DNA of 32,147 nt from Shewanella sp. TC10 (GCF_009663145.1 NZ_VKHR01000063.1:7-32153), one strand, 5' to 3'. Positions 14,691 to 22,854 are shown, counted from the stretch's first letter. The notes: generated by a model from the letters alone, not told the origin. Numbers and translations: made by a program.

Positions 14691-14717
14691 ATATCGGCAA
14701 TTAGTTAGATAACTTTA
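14691..14717 (-). promoter_or_regulatory. Sigma-28 (FliA)-type promoter for the MCP operon
   Basis: On the minus strand TAAAGTTA (14710-14717), an exact 11-nt spacer and GCCGATAT (14691-14698) match the enterobacterial FliA consensus TAAAGTTT-N11-GCCGATAA at 14 of 16 positions. It points toward the chemoreceptor gene. Transcription would start near 14684, giving a leader of about 370 nt. A small inverted repeat ACAGG/CCTGT (14668-14683) lies right at the expected 5' end of the RNA. Confidence 0.7.
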
Positions 14718-14745
14718 GATGAGATATTAAGAGTTGAGTTTTATA

Positions 14746-14770
14746 TCACTGTCAACCAGTGAGTTCACTG
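14746..14770. promoter_or_regulatory. Triple TCACTG/CAGTGA motif upstream of the FliA-type promoter
   Basis: TCACTG (14746-14751), CAGTGA (14757-14762) and TCACTG (14765-14770) alternate in orientation. They form two overlapping palindromes with 5-bp and 2-bp spacers. The cluster is about 29 bp upstream of the -35 element of the MCP promoter. It looks like a binding site for a dimeric regulator, which I cannot name. Confidence 0.5.
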
Positions 14771-14864
14771 CTAAAAATAATAATCATTTGTATGAATGAT
14801 GAAGGGGAAGGGAACTTTTTGGGCTTGTATCATGTTAATTTATAAGATTAATTTATCGCTGAAG

Positions 14865-14894
14865 AATATATTTAACATCCATGTTAAATATATT
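14865..14894. repeat. 30-bp near-perfect palindrome downstream of ggt
   Basis: AATATATTTAACAT (14865-14878) and ATGTTAAATATATT (14881-14894) are exact inverted copies around CC. It lies 29 bp beyond the ggt stop. It has no T-tract on the minus strand and is all A/T at its base, so it is not a typical terminator. A partial third copy, ATGTTAA, is at 14832-14838. The rest of the 610-bp gap 14313-14922 holds the promoter elements listed and no gene I can support. Confidence 0.75.
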
Positions 14895-14922
14895 TGAGTA
14901 AATTAGTCACTTTGGGATAGGT

Positions 14923-16677
14923 TTAATGCCCTAAAGATTCTGAACCAGCGCGTCTTGGATCGGATGATCCATATATACCGTGTTCATTAATCAATATCGA
15001 CTGAGTGCTGCCCATTGCACTAGAGGTTTTCACTTTATGACCTTTAGATTCCAGCAATGTAATTGTGTCATTGTTTAAACTCGTTTCTACGCCGATGTAG
15101 TCAGGTAACCATTGATGATGAATTCTTGGCGCAGCTGTGGCTTCTGCGACGTTCAACTGGTGATCTACTACATTCATTATCAATTGCAATGTGGTGGTGA
15201 TGATTCTTGAGCCTCCTGGGCTACCAGTGACAAGAAAGGGTTTACCGTTTTTCATTACAATGGTTGGGCTCATAGAACTGAGTGGTCGTTTATTACCTTC
15301 AACCGAGTTCGCTTCGCCGCCGATGAGTCCGTAACCATTTGGAGTACCAGGCTTGGCTGAAAAATCATCCATTTCGTTGTTAAGCAATATTCCAGTCCCT
15401 GCAGCCACTAAACCTGAACCATAACTAAAGTTAAGCGTATAAGTGTTAGATACTGCATTGCCCCATTGATCAACAACAGAGTAGTGAGTGGTTTGATTAC
15501 TTTCGTATGGCGCTATATTGCCAGCTTTAATCTCAGCGCTTGGGGTTGCTTTGTTATAAGCGATTTTTTTAGCAATACTATCAGCATACTTTTGGCTTGT
15601 TAGCTCGTCCACTGGCACAGGGTTAAAGTCTGGATCACCCAAATATTCACTTCTATCGGCGTAAGCATGCTTCATCGTTTCAGTCATAAGGTGCAAAGTT
15701 TGAGCAGTATTATGGCCAAGTTTTTGAATCGGGTAGTTTTCAAGTACATTGAGCATTTCAATAATATGAATTCCGCCTGAGGAAGGAGGTGGCATAGAAA
15801 CGACTTCATAACCGCGATAACTTCCACGAACTGGCTCACGTTCAACGACGGAGTAATTTTTTAAGTCGTCTAGGGTCATAATTCCGCCAGCGCTGTTAAT
15901 CGCTGAAACAATTTTCTCTGCGGTTTCTCCTTGATAAAACCCTTTACTTCCATGTTGAGCGATTAATGAAAGAGAGTGAGCTAAATCTGTCTGAATGAGG
16001 GTGTCATTAACTGAAAAGCTGTCACCATTCTTTTTATAAAAAATCTCAGCAGAGCTAGGCCATTGAGAAATTCGGCGTTTAAGCCCATCAAGTGAATCGG
16101 CCAAGTCAGAATTAATTCGAATTCCGTTTTTAGCAAGTTCGATTGAAGGTTTAATCACATCCTCAAGCTTCATGGTGCCATATTTATCTAAAGCAAGCTC
16201 AAGGCCCATAACTGTTCCTGGCACGCCTACTGCGAGACCATGCTCACGGCTCAATTTAGGATTAGCATTACCTTTTTCATCTAAAAAAATATCTTTATGG
16301 GCTTTTGCTGGCGCAGTTTCTCGATAATCAATAGCAATAGTTTTGTTTGATTCAGCTATATGCACCATCATAAAACCACCGCCACCGATATTACCGGCAC
16401 GTGGGAGGGTAACTGATAATGCAAACCCAACAGCAACAGCAGCATCAACTGCGTTGCCACCTTGCTTAAGAATATCGACACCAATACGAGTTGCTAATGA
16501 TTCTTGGCTGGCCACCATGCCATTTTTTGCCCAAATAGGTTGAGCGGTAGCTGAGCGACTGAATATCGATTGTTCATTTGCTGCGTGAACATTAGAAGCT
16601 GATACAGCAGTCAAACTTAGGGCAATTGCAATGCTGGTGGAAATGACGATAGGTTTAAACTGAGAAAAAATACCCAC
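14923..16677 (-). CDS. ggt: Gamma-glutamyltranspeptidase
   Basis: GGT cleaves the gamma-glutamyl bond of glutathione and related compounds in the periplasm and can transfer the glutamyl group. The 584-residue precursor has a signal peptide (cleavage near VHA, residue 32). The autoprocessing site is NQ-TTHYSV, which makes Thr396 the new N-terminus and catalytic nucleophile of the small subunit. PLSSMSPTIV and GSPGGSRIITTT, of the glycine loop, are also present. The start is GTG 16677, supported by AAAGGA at 16684-16689 with a 6-nt spacer. It is divergent from the FemAB-like gene across 89 bp. Together with GltS further along it could feed glutamate salvage, but that link is inference. Confidence 0.96.
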   Translation of the reverse strand: MGIFSQFKPIVISTSIAIALSLTAVSASNVHAANEQSIFSRSATAQPIWAKNGMVASQESLATRIGVDILKQGGNAVDAAVAVGFALSVTLPRAGNIGGGGFMMVHIAESNKTIAIDYRETAPAKAHKDIFLDEKGNANPKLSREHGLAVGVPGTVMGLELALDKYGTMKLEDVIKPSIELAKNGIRINSDLADSLDGLKRRISQWPSSAEIFYKKNGDSFSVNDTLIQTDLAHSLSLIAQHGSKGFYQGETAEKIVSAINSAGGIMTLDDLKNYSVVEREPVRGSYRGYEVVSMPPPSSGGIHIIEMLNVLENYPIQKLGHNTAQTLHLMTETMKHAYADRSEYLGDPDFNPVPVDELTSQKYADSIAKKIAYNKATPSAEIKAGNIAPYESNQTTHYSVVDQWGNAVSNTYTLNFSYGSGLVAAGTGILLNNEMDDFSAKPGTPNGYGLIGGEANSVEGNKRPLSSMSPTIVMKNGKPFLVTGSPGGSRIITTTLQLIMNVVDHQLNVAEATAAPRIHHQWLPDYIGVETSLNNDTITLLESKGHKVKTSSAMGSTQSILINEHGIYGSSDPRRAGSESLGH

Positions 16678-16766
16678 TTTCAGTCCTTTGTAAAATCAAT
16701 GATGTGTTGCAATGTGCCATAAGTATGATCTAATACACAATATCTAATGCCGCATTTTGAGGAAAT

Positions 16767-17927
16767 ATGTCAGAGTTTGTAGAAGAAGGTATTGAACTGA
16801 GTTTTTATGATTCAGTGGCTTCGATTGGCAAATTAAATTGGGAAAGGGTGTTTAGAGACGATAACCCTTTTACTCAGTTTGAGTTTTTATCGGCGTTAGA
16901 ACAAAGCTTAAGTGTTTGCTCAAAGGCGGGTTGGCGTCCTCAACACCTAGTTATTAGCTCTGTTAATCAAGTTGTGGCTATTTTGCCTTGTTATGAAAAA
17001 ACGCATTCTTGGGGGGAGTATGTTTTTGACTGGGCTTGGGCTGAAGCCTATGAAAGAAATGGTTTGGAGTACTACCCTAAGTTAGTTGCATCAGTGCCTT
17101 TTACACCGGTGTCGGGGCAGCGAATCGGTATGATTGAGTCGATATCAGATGCTAATCGCGAATCGATATTGAATCGAATTTGTTATTTTTTGAATCAAAC
17201 TGTCACCCAAAAGCAGTTTTCTTCTTGGCATTGTTTGTTTTTACCTAAAAAAGACTTCCATCACTTAAGCCATTTAACCATTGCTCGCCTAGGCACTCAG
17301 TTCCATTGGCAAAATAAATCTTATACAAATTTTGATGATTTTTTAAATCAATTAGTGTCTAGGAAACGCAAAAGTATTAAAAAAGAAAGAAAGGCAGTTG
17401 AATATTTGAATTATGATTTTATTGATGGCGATAAAGCGACTGCTGACCAATGGCAGGGGGTCATACATTGTTATCAACAAACTTACCTTAAACGCTCTGG
17501 CCACACAGGTTATTTGAATGCTGATTTTTTTCATCAAATAGCATCATCAATGGGGAAACAAATTCGTTTGCTTATAGTAACGAATGAGTCTGGTAATCTA
17601 ATTGCTTCAGCATTGTATTTTATCTCTGCATCACATCTTTATGGTCGTTATTGGGGCTGTTTACAAGAGGTTGATGGTCTGCATTTTGAAACCTGCTATT
17701 ACAGAGGGATTGAGTATGCCATCGATAACGGCCTCAAGATATTTGATGCTGGTGCACAGGGGGAGCATAAAGTGGCTAGGGGGTTTGAACCGGTTGAAAC
17801 TTATTCAAATCATGAGGTTGCTCATCCTGAATTTAGAAGAGCAATCCACGATTATTGTCAGCAAGAACAGATACACATCAAACAATATATGCAGCAAGTA
17901 TCTGAAAAACTCCCCTTTAAAAGCTAA
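16767..17927 (+). CDS. FemAB-like GNAT family protein (DUF482)
   Basis: This is a 386-residue cytoplasmic protein of the DUF482/FemAB-like group, often annotated as a GNAT or peptidoglycan-biosynthesis-like acyltransferase. Family features include the N-terminal WERVFRDDNPFTQFEFLSALE stretch (residues 25-45), the basic loop SRKRKSIKKERKAV (about 197-210) and the late core YYRGIEYAIDNGLKIFDAGAQGEHKVARGFEP (about 311-342). No signal peptide or membrane segment is visible. Start ATG has GAGGAAAT immediately upstream. FemAB relatives use aminoacyl-tRNA as donor, but function is not established for this subgroup. It is divergent from ggt and is followed by a 9-bp inverted repeat (TAACCCTAT/ATAGGGTTA, 17953-17987) without a T-tract. 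Confidence 0.8.
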   Translation: MSEFVEEGIELSFYDSVASIGKLNWERVFRDDNPFTQFEFLSALEQSLSVCSKAGWRPQHLVISSVNQVVAILPCYEKTHSWGEYVFDWAWAEAYERNGLEYYPKLVASVPFTPVSGQRIGMIESISDANRESILNRICYFLNQTVTQKQFSSWHCLFLPKKDFHHLSHLTIARLGTQFHWQNKSYTNFDDFLNQLVSRKRKSIKKERKAVEYLNYDFIDGDKATADQWQGVIHCYQQTYLKRSGHTGYLNADFFHQIASSMGKQIRLLIVTNESGNLIASALYFISASHLYGRYWGCLQEVDGLHFETCYYRGIEYAIDNGLKIFDAGAQGEHKVARGFEPVETYSNHEVAHPEFRRAIHDYCQQEQIHIKQYMQQVSEKLPFKS

Positions 17928-17952
17928 CCTCATTACTGGTGCTTTCCAAGCG

Positions 17953-17987
17953 TAACCCTATAGTCACTCCTCTAGAACATAGGGTTA
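17953..17987. repeat. 9-bp inverted repeat after the FemAB-like gene
   Basis: TAACCCTAT (17953-17961) and ATAGGGTTA (17979-17987) are perfect inverted copies with a 17-nt spacer, starting 26 bp after the stop codon. There is no T-tract, so intrinsic termination is doubtful. Confidence 0.6.
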
Positions 17988-18056
17988 ATAATCACCTATT
18001 CCCATAGATATGTAATCTGGCTCAAGGCTAACAAAACATGCTACTGTTTACATGTC

Positions 18057-18092
18057 GTTAACCTAGTAGTTAACTTAGCTCAGTAGTTAACT
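18057..18092. repeat. Repeated AGTAGTTAACT / GTTAAC motif
   Basis: AGTAGTTAACT occurs at 18065-18075 and 18082-18092, and a third shorter match AGTAGTTA is at 18192-18199. The self-complementary GTTAAC core occurs three times (18057, 18069, 18086). The cluster lies in the non-coding region before the diguanylate cyclase gene. Confidence 0.6.
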
Positions 18093-18127
18093 CAGAGCTT
18101 AGCTGTAAATCACTACCTCACACAGCA

Positions 18128-18186
18128 CTAAAGCACTTAAATTTAAAGTCGTTAAATCTAAAGCACTTAAACAAAAGTACTTATTT
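18128..18186. repeat. Tandem 15-bp repeat upstream of the diguanylate cyclase gene
   Basis: Four consecutive units start at 18128, 18143, 18158 and 18173: ctaaagcacttaaat, ttaaagtcgttaaat, ctaaagcacttaaac, aaaagtacttattt. Units 1 and 3 share 14 of 15 bases. The array ends 18 bp before the ATG. It keeps the gene's reading frame open back to 18109, but without a usual start codon. Confidence 0.7.
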
Positions 18187-18204
18187 AAAGAAGTAGTTAC
18201 CCAT

Positions 18205-19293
18205 ATGAACTTAAAAAAAATTATAAATCTGGGCACCAATAGGCAATCATTTTCTTCAGCTAATCGAATAAGAACAATGAATATAATCGGCTTAATCACA
18301 GTCGGTATTTCTTTACTCTATTCATTGAATTACATTTTTTTTCTGAAAAACCAAACTGTTGGATTTATCAATCTAGGCTTCACTTTAGCCTATCTTGGCA
18401 CCATCGCTTTGACTGCAAGCCAGCAATCAAAACTTGCTAAAATTTGGTTTTTTAGTGTCTTAATGTTGCACTTGATGGTTTGCACCAATGTTTATGTAAC
18501 TAACGCTAGCGGTTTTCATCTTTATTTCTTTTTAGTGCCTACAGGGGCTTTCCTGCTGTTTGAATTACGAGAACGAGTAGAGCAGGTAAGCTTGAGTCTA
18601 GTGGCTTTAGTTTTATTTTTCTTTTGTGAAAATACGGCCAACAATAATCCCTTGATTGAACTGAGCGATCAAATGAATCATATGCTGTATCAGTCAGTGG
18701 TATTTTTTACCATGCTCGAGGTGATATTTGTACTGTATATTTTTGCAAAGCAGATTGATAGAAATGAGAAGCAGTTGATATTACAAGCCACCACCGATTC
18801 ATTAACTCGGCTGGCTAACAGACACTATTTTTTTGAAGAGGGGAAAACCTTATTTAATGATGCGGTAGATAAAAAATTGCCCTTTACCTTAGTGTTATTA
18901 GATTTAGATTTCTTTAAGAAAATAAATGATCAATATGGTCACTTAGTGGGTGATAAATGCTTGATAGAGGTCACTAGTACGATAAAAAAATTGTGTCGTG
19001 AAAATGATTTGTGCGCGCGTATTGGCGGTGAAGAGTTTGTCGTCGCTATGCCAAATACATCGCTTAAAGATGCTGAAAAAGTTGCTGAAAGAATGAGAAA
19101 ACACATTGAAGAATGTAAAATATCGCTGTCAGAGTCTCGTCAATTAACATGCACAGCAAGCTTTGGCTTAGCTGATAAAACGCAATGTGCCACTGAACTT
19201 AAAGACTTATTGATTCGAGCGGATAAAGCATTATACGTCGCCAAAGAAAGCGGCAGAAATTGTGTTAAGCCTTATTATCAACAGGCTGCATAA
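18205..19293 (+). CDS. Membrane diguanylate cyclase (GGDEF domain)
   Basis: This enzyme makes the second messenger c-di-GMP from two GTP. Of 362 residues, the first 185 or so form an integral membrane sensor of about six hydrophobic segments (approximate spans 25-47, 52-70, 79-97, 103-120, 127-143, 160-182). No periplasmic domain is large enough to recognise. The GGDEF domain begins at DSLTRLANR (198-206) and has the active-site GGEEF (274-278). RxxD (Arg265-Asp268), exactly five residues before, is the inhibitory I-site, so product feedback is likely. No EAL or PAS domain is present. The start is only weakly supported (GAAG 11 nt upstream); ATG 18277 (residue 25) is an alternative. The stop is 4 bp from the converging ABM-domain gene. 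Confidence 0.9.
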   Translation: MNLKKIINLGTNRQSFSSANRIRTMNIIGLITVGISLLYSLNYIFFLKNQTVGFINLGFTLAYLGTIALTASQQSKLAKIWFFSVLMLHLMVCTNVYVTNASGFHLYFFLVPTGAFLLFELRERVEQVSLSLVALVLFFFCENTANNNPLIELSDQMNHMLYQSVVFFTMLEVIFVLYIFAKQIDRNEKQLILQATTDSLTRLANRHYFFEEGKTLFNDAVDKKLPFTLVLLDLDFFKKINDQYGHLVGDKCLIEVTSTIKKLCRENDLCARIGGEEFVVAMPNTSLKDAEKVAERMRKHIEECKISLSESRQLTCTASFGLADKTQCATELKDLLIRADKALYVAKESGRNCVKPYYQQAA

Positions 19294-19297
19294 AAGA

Positions 19298-19588
19298 TTA
19301 ATTGTCGATAATGGTATAATGTCGAGTTGCATTTTGGCTTACTAAAAACCAGTTTGATAGCTTGACTCGTTTTTGATGAAATTCAAACGCTGATTTATCG
19401 ACAAACTCCTCACTAACATCAAATCTTAATTGATTTATGGGGCTTTGAGTGACACTAAAACTGATACAACCTTCTTCATTCAAGGTGAGTTGGCTATGCT
19501 TTACTAACTCGAAGCTGACATCAGCTAATTGGTCTGCAGTGGTGTTTTCCGGAAATTGAATATAGCCAGTTAGCTTAACAGTAGGCAT
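19298..19588 (-). CDS. Antibiotic biosynthesis monooxygenase (ABM) domain protein
   Basis: This is a 96-residue single-domain protein with the ferredoxin-like ABM fold, related to YgiN-type putative quinol monooxygenases. The sequence shows the family pattern: an N-terminal strand (VKLTGYIQFPEN), a helix (TADQLADVSFELVKHSQ), then EGCISFSVTQSP. The conserved EEFVDKSAFEFHQKRVKLSNW follows, with its characteristic His. Such proteins act as small dimers; the substrate is unknown. The start has AAAGGAT 8 nt upstream. It lies 96 bp downstream of the LysE exporter gene on the same strand and may share its transcript. Confidence 0.75.
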   Translation of the reverse strand: MPTVKLTGYIQFPENTTADQLADVSFELVKHSQLTLNEEGCISFSVTQSPINQLRFDVSEEFVDKSAFEFHQKRVKLSNWFLVSQNATRHYTIIDN

Positions 19589-19684
19589 TGATTTATCCTT
19601 TCCCTTTTTCCCATTCCTTATTCCCTATCTACCTGTTTTGTTGTCAAAATTTTAAACCTGTAGGTGTCGAGATTATTTGCAAGA

Positions 19685-20308
19685 TTATCCTAGCGCTAGC
19701 CAAAAGCCCACACCAATCATTAAACTACCAGCAATGCGATTCATCAATTTGATATTGTCACCGCGAGATAAGAACATACGTAGGCTTTTCCCGCCACTTG
19801 CGTAAGCGAGCATTGATACACTTTCAGTGAGCATAATGATTGATAGCAGCCAAAATAATTGTGGAGCAACGGCTTTATCTACGCTGATAAAAGGTGGTAG
19901 TAATGAAATCATGAAAGCCCAGCCCTTAGGGTTTGCAATGGCAGTCACGAAGCCTTGAGACATTAAGGCGTAATTACTGATTGATGAATCGGTTTGTTGG
20001 CCTTCAACAATGGCCATTTTACCCTTTGAACGCCACATGTTGATACCGATATAAGCAAGGTATGCGCCGCCCAGCCACTTTAAAATGGCAAAGGCATCTG
20101 GATAATTGAGCATGACGCTGGCAACGCCCATAACCGCTGCAATGGCAACTAACGCCACTCCAACTAATTCACCTGCCATCATCCAAAGCGTTCTTTTAAC
20201 ACCAATACTCATACCCAATGTCATTGCTAAAGTCATGCACATGCCCGGAGTAATCGATACAAAGAAAAATGTCGGGATAAATACGGCTAAAACGGCTAAA
20301 TCTGGCAT
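19685..20308 (-). CDS. LysE family amino-acid exporter
   Basis: This inner-membrane exporter of the LysE/RhtB family usually pumps out amino acids or homoserine lactone-like compounds. The 207-residue protein is almost entirely hydrophobic with about six membrane segments. It carries the family start PGMCMTLAMTLGMSIGVKRT near residues 21-40 and the central NPKGWAFMISLLPPF near 126-140. Two adjacent starts are possible, GTG 20311 and ATG 20308; ATG is used here, and neither has a strong ribosome-binding site. The substrate cannot be predicted. The ABM-domain gene follows downstream. Confidence 0.88.
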   Translation of the reverse strand: MPDLAVLAVFIPTFFFVSITPGMCMTLAMTLGMSIGVKRTLWMMAGELVGVALVAIAAVMGVASVMLNYPDAFAILKWLGGAYLAYIGINMWRSKGKMAIVEGQQTDSSISNYALMSQGFVTAIANPKGWAFMISLLPPFISVDKAVAPQLFWLLSIIMLTESVSMLAYASGGKSLRMFLSRGDNIKLMNRIAGSLMIGVGFWLALG

Positions 20309-20424
20309 CACTTAAAATTCTTAACAAAGGCAAAACGCTGAGTGTAAGGGTTTAATCCATTAGTGCAATCAAAAGTTAATAGCTGTAGGTAAAATGAGGA
20401 AGAAAGAATTGGTAACAAATACTC

Positions 20425-20456
20425 AAAAACCTTTATCAACGACGATAAAGGTTTTT
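20425..20456. terminator. Bidirectional terminator after cdd
   Basis: A perfect 13-bp stem AAAAACCTTTATC/GATAAAGGTTTTT has a 6-nt loop, with T-runs in both directions. It lies 41 bp beyond the cdd stop on the minus strand. Confidence 0.9.
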
Positions 20457-20496
20457 ATTTTCTCAAATGATAGTCGCGAGCAACTAATGGAAAATT

Positions 20497-21387
20497 TTAG
20501 CTTGGATCTACAACAATATGCTCAAGCTCGATAGCTGCAACAGCTTGTAGAGTATCCATAGTCGCATTGACTAAGCTTATTTTCCCACCCGAGGACTCAA
20601 TTAATACCGCACGGTTAATATCGCTGTAATCACGGTTATGACGGATGAGATTAGATAGCGCCATTTGCATTGGCATCATTGAAGGGTTAAATGCTGCGTT
20701 TTCAGCATAACGACCACAGTAAGTTTTACCGTCTTTGGTTTCGATAACGACAGCAGCGAAATTATTGGTATACGGCGCGTAACTAAGTCCAGCTTGATCA
20801 ACCGCTTCGATAATCATTGGGTCATCAGAGTTTAAACTGAATTCAATATTACTTTTTGACAGCAAAGGTTTAGTGACTTGTAAATCTTTTGGCCCAAAGG
20901 CATATGGTAAGTAATGTGCGAGTAACTTGGGCTGTTGGCCAGGTAAATGAATTTTTATATCAATACCACTAACTAACTCATTAATGAATTGGCGACAGTG
21001 ACCACATGGGCTGAAGTTCACCACAATATCGACAATTTTCTGTTCGCCATTGAGCCAAGCATGACTAATGGCACTTTGCTCTGCATGAACGGTATGAAAA
21101 AGCGCTTCAGAAGATAATTCAAAGTTAGCGCCCATATAAATATCACCGCTTTCGCCTTTGGCGATAGCACCAACATAAAACTCACTGATACTTGGTTTGG
21201 CGAGTGCTGCAGCGATTGGCAATAAACTAAGTAATAGTTCTTCTTCTGTCATGTCACTGGCATCAACAAGTTGTGCCAATTGACTTGCATCAATGTGACC
21301 ACAAAAGTCTTCATTGAGTAATGGGATTAACGCTGTGGCAACAGGCTTTGGTAGTTGGGTGATGCTATCAATAAAACGATTTTGCAT
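20497..21387 (-). CDS. cdd: Cytidine deaminase, homodimeric type
   Basis: Cdd converts cytidine and deoxycytidine to uridine and deoxyuridine in pyrimidine salvage. The protein is 296 residues, the long two-domain form of enterobacteria (E. coli 294). Zinc and catalytic residues are His101-Ala-Glu103 (VHAEQS) and Cys128/Cys131 in PCGHC, one residue off the E. coli numbering. The C-terminal domain is the usual catalytically inactive copy. The start chosen is ATG 21387 because AAGGA lies 7-8 nt upstream; an in-frame TTG at 21393 overlaps that site. It is 54 bp downstream of sbcB, so the two are probably cotranscribed. Confidence 0.96.
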   Translation of the reverse strand: MQNRFIDSITQLPKPVATALIPLLNEDFCGHIDASQLAQLVDASDMTEEELLLSLLPIAAALAKPSISEFYVGAIAKGESGDIYMGANFELSSEALFHTVHAEQSAISHAWLNGEQKIVDIVVNFSPCGHCRQFINELVSGIDIKIHLPGQQPKLLAHYLPYAFGPKDLQVTKPLLSKSNIEFSLNSDDPMIIEAVDQAGLSYAPYTNNFAAVVIETKDGKTYCGRYAENAAFNPSMMPMQMALSNLIRHNRDYSDINRAVLIESSGGKISLVNATMDTLQAVAAIELEHIVVDPS

Positions 21388-21441
21388 GACCAATTCCTTT
21401 TTAATTAAACAATAAGTGCAAAGTAATTTATGTTAAGCCGC

Positions 21442-22854
21442 TTAGAGTGACTGTAAATATAAACAAAGGGCTTTTAATAATTTCTGTTTGTGTTCATTCT
21501 CGCTGGTTTCTTCCAGTAAGTTTTCGAGATTAATCACATAATCAGCATCAGATAGGCGCTGTTGGCAAAACTCTCGCCATAACATTGACTCATCATGGCT
21601 GAGGGTTTCAGGATAATTACGCGCACGATAGCGGAAAAACATTTCTGCTAAGCGATCATCTTCAAAGTCGAGGTTAAGCGCAGCTAAGTTCTCTGCTTTT
21701 GTATTGCGGACCATTTCCATTTTGGCTTTATCTGCATGACTAAAAAAGCCACCGCTATATAGCATAAGATCTGGATCAGTTGCCGCAGGGTGGTCGTTCA
21801 CCTCAAACACAGCTTGCAGCTTTTCCCTTAATTCAGGGTGTTGCTTAAATAGTTTGTATTGTGAGCGAGCAAAGTTCATATCAAATTGATGACGTTCGGC
21901 CACTTGCTCTGTGAGTAGTTTTGGTGTGCCAATAAATGGGCATTTATTTAGGTGGATCTGTTTTAAAGGGATAGGTAGCTCATCAGGGGCTAATTCACTG
22001 CGGGGGGTATACATCCGCTGGACAATATCTTCCACTGATAACTCAATCAGTGGCGTTAAATCCATAGCCAAATTGACACAAATCATCGCGTTTTTATTAC
22101 TTGGATGCGGCGCCGCTGGTGCAATTAATGTTACGCAACCATTAGCGGCACTTATTTTTGAACTCACATGTACAAGCGGTTGCATAAAATCGCCTTGTAT
22201 CAGCTCTGCAACTTTTCTTTTATTACGTAATTCAAAATAGTATTCGTATAATTTAGGTTGTTTTTCTTTGATAAGTTTTGCGATTGCAATCGTGGCGTAG
22301 ACATCGCTCATTGCATCATGAGCTTGTTCATGACTTAGCCCATTCGCTTGAGTTAAATGTTCTAATTTAAAGCTTGGCGAACCATCTTCTTTTAATGGCC
22401 AATTGATACCATCAGGTCTAAATGCGTAGCAAGCTCGGACTAAATCGATGATATCCCAACGTGTGTTACCGTTTTGCCACTCACGCGCATATGGGTCAAT
22501 AAAGTTCCGGTAAAAACCATAACGACTCACTTCATCATCAAAACGCAATGAGTTGTAACCGACAACACAAGTATTAGGCTGGGAAAAGATTGCATTAATG
22601 CGGCCCATGAACTCGGTTTCAACCAGGCCTTTTTGGTTGGCTAATTGAGGAGTAATTCCGGTTACTAGAATGGCTTCTGGTGAGGGCAGGTAGTCAGTGG
22701 ACTGCTTACAATAAAAGTTTTCAGGTTCACCAATGATATTGAGATCTAAGTCAGTGCGAATACCGGCAAATTGAGAAGGACGGTCTTTTGCAGGGCTAAC
22801 CCCAAAAGTTTCATAGTCGTGCCAGAAAAGAGTGGGTTGTATTTTCGTGTTCAT
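21442..22854 (-). CDS. sbcB: Exodeoxyribonuclease I
   Basis: Exonuclease I digests single-stranded DNA 3' to 5' and acts in recombination and mismatch repair. Its 470 residues match the family (E. coli 475). The N-terminal DEDDh nuclease domain has Asp13 and Glu15 (HDYETFG), Asp106 (NSLRFDDE), and His179 with Asp184 (HDAMSDVYA). The SH3-like and C-terminal helical domains follow. The start ATG has only a weak TAAGA upstream. sbcB is the first gene of a probable sbcB-cdd transcript whose promoter must lie in the 560-bp gap shared with gltS. Confidence 0.97.
   Translation of the reverse strand: MNTKIQPTLFWHDYETFGVSPAKDRPSQFAGIRTDLDLNIIGEPENFYCKQSTDYLPSPEAILVTGITPQLANQKGLVETEFMGRINAIFSQPNTCVVGYNSLRFDDEVSRYGFYRNFIDPYAREWQNGNTRWDIIDLVRACYAFRPDGINWPLKEDGSPSFKLEHLTQANGLSHEQAHDAMSDVYATIAIAKLIKEKQPKLYEYYFELRNKRKVAELIQGDFMQPLVHVSSKISAANGCVTLIAPAAPHPSNKNAMICVNLAMDLTPLIELSVEDIVQRMYTPRSELAPDELPIPLKQIHLNKCPFIGTPKLLTEQVAERHQFDMNFARSQYKLFKQHPELREKLQAVFEVNDHPAATDPDLMLYSGGFFSHADKAKMEMVRNTKAENLAALNLDFEDDRLAEMFFRYRARNYPETLSHDESMLWREFCQQRLSDADYVINLENLLEETSENEHKQKLLKALCLYLQSL

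Noticed and set aside
14773..14791. Fur-box-like sequence upstream of the MCP promoter
   Set aside because: Only about 13 of 19 positions match in AT-rich DNA, and mismatches fall in the conserved right end; this is near background.
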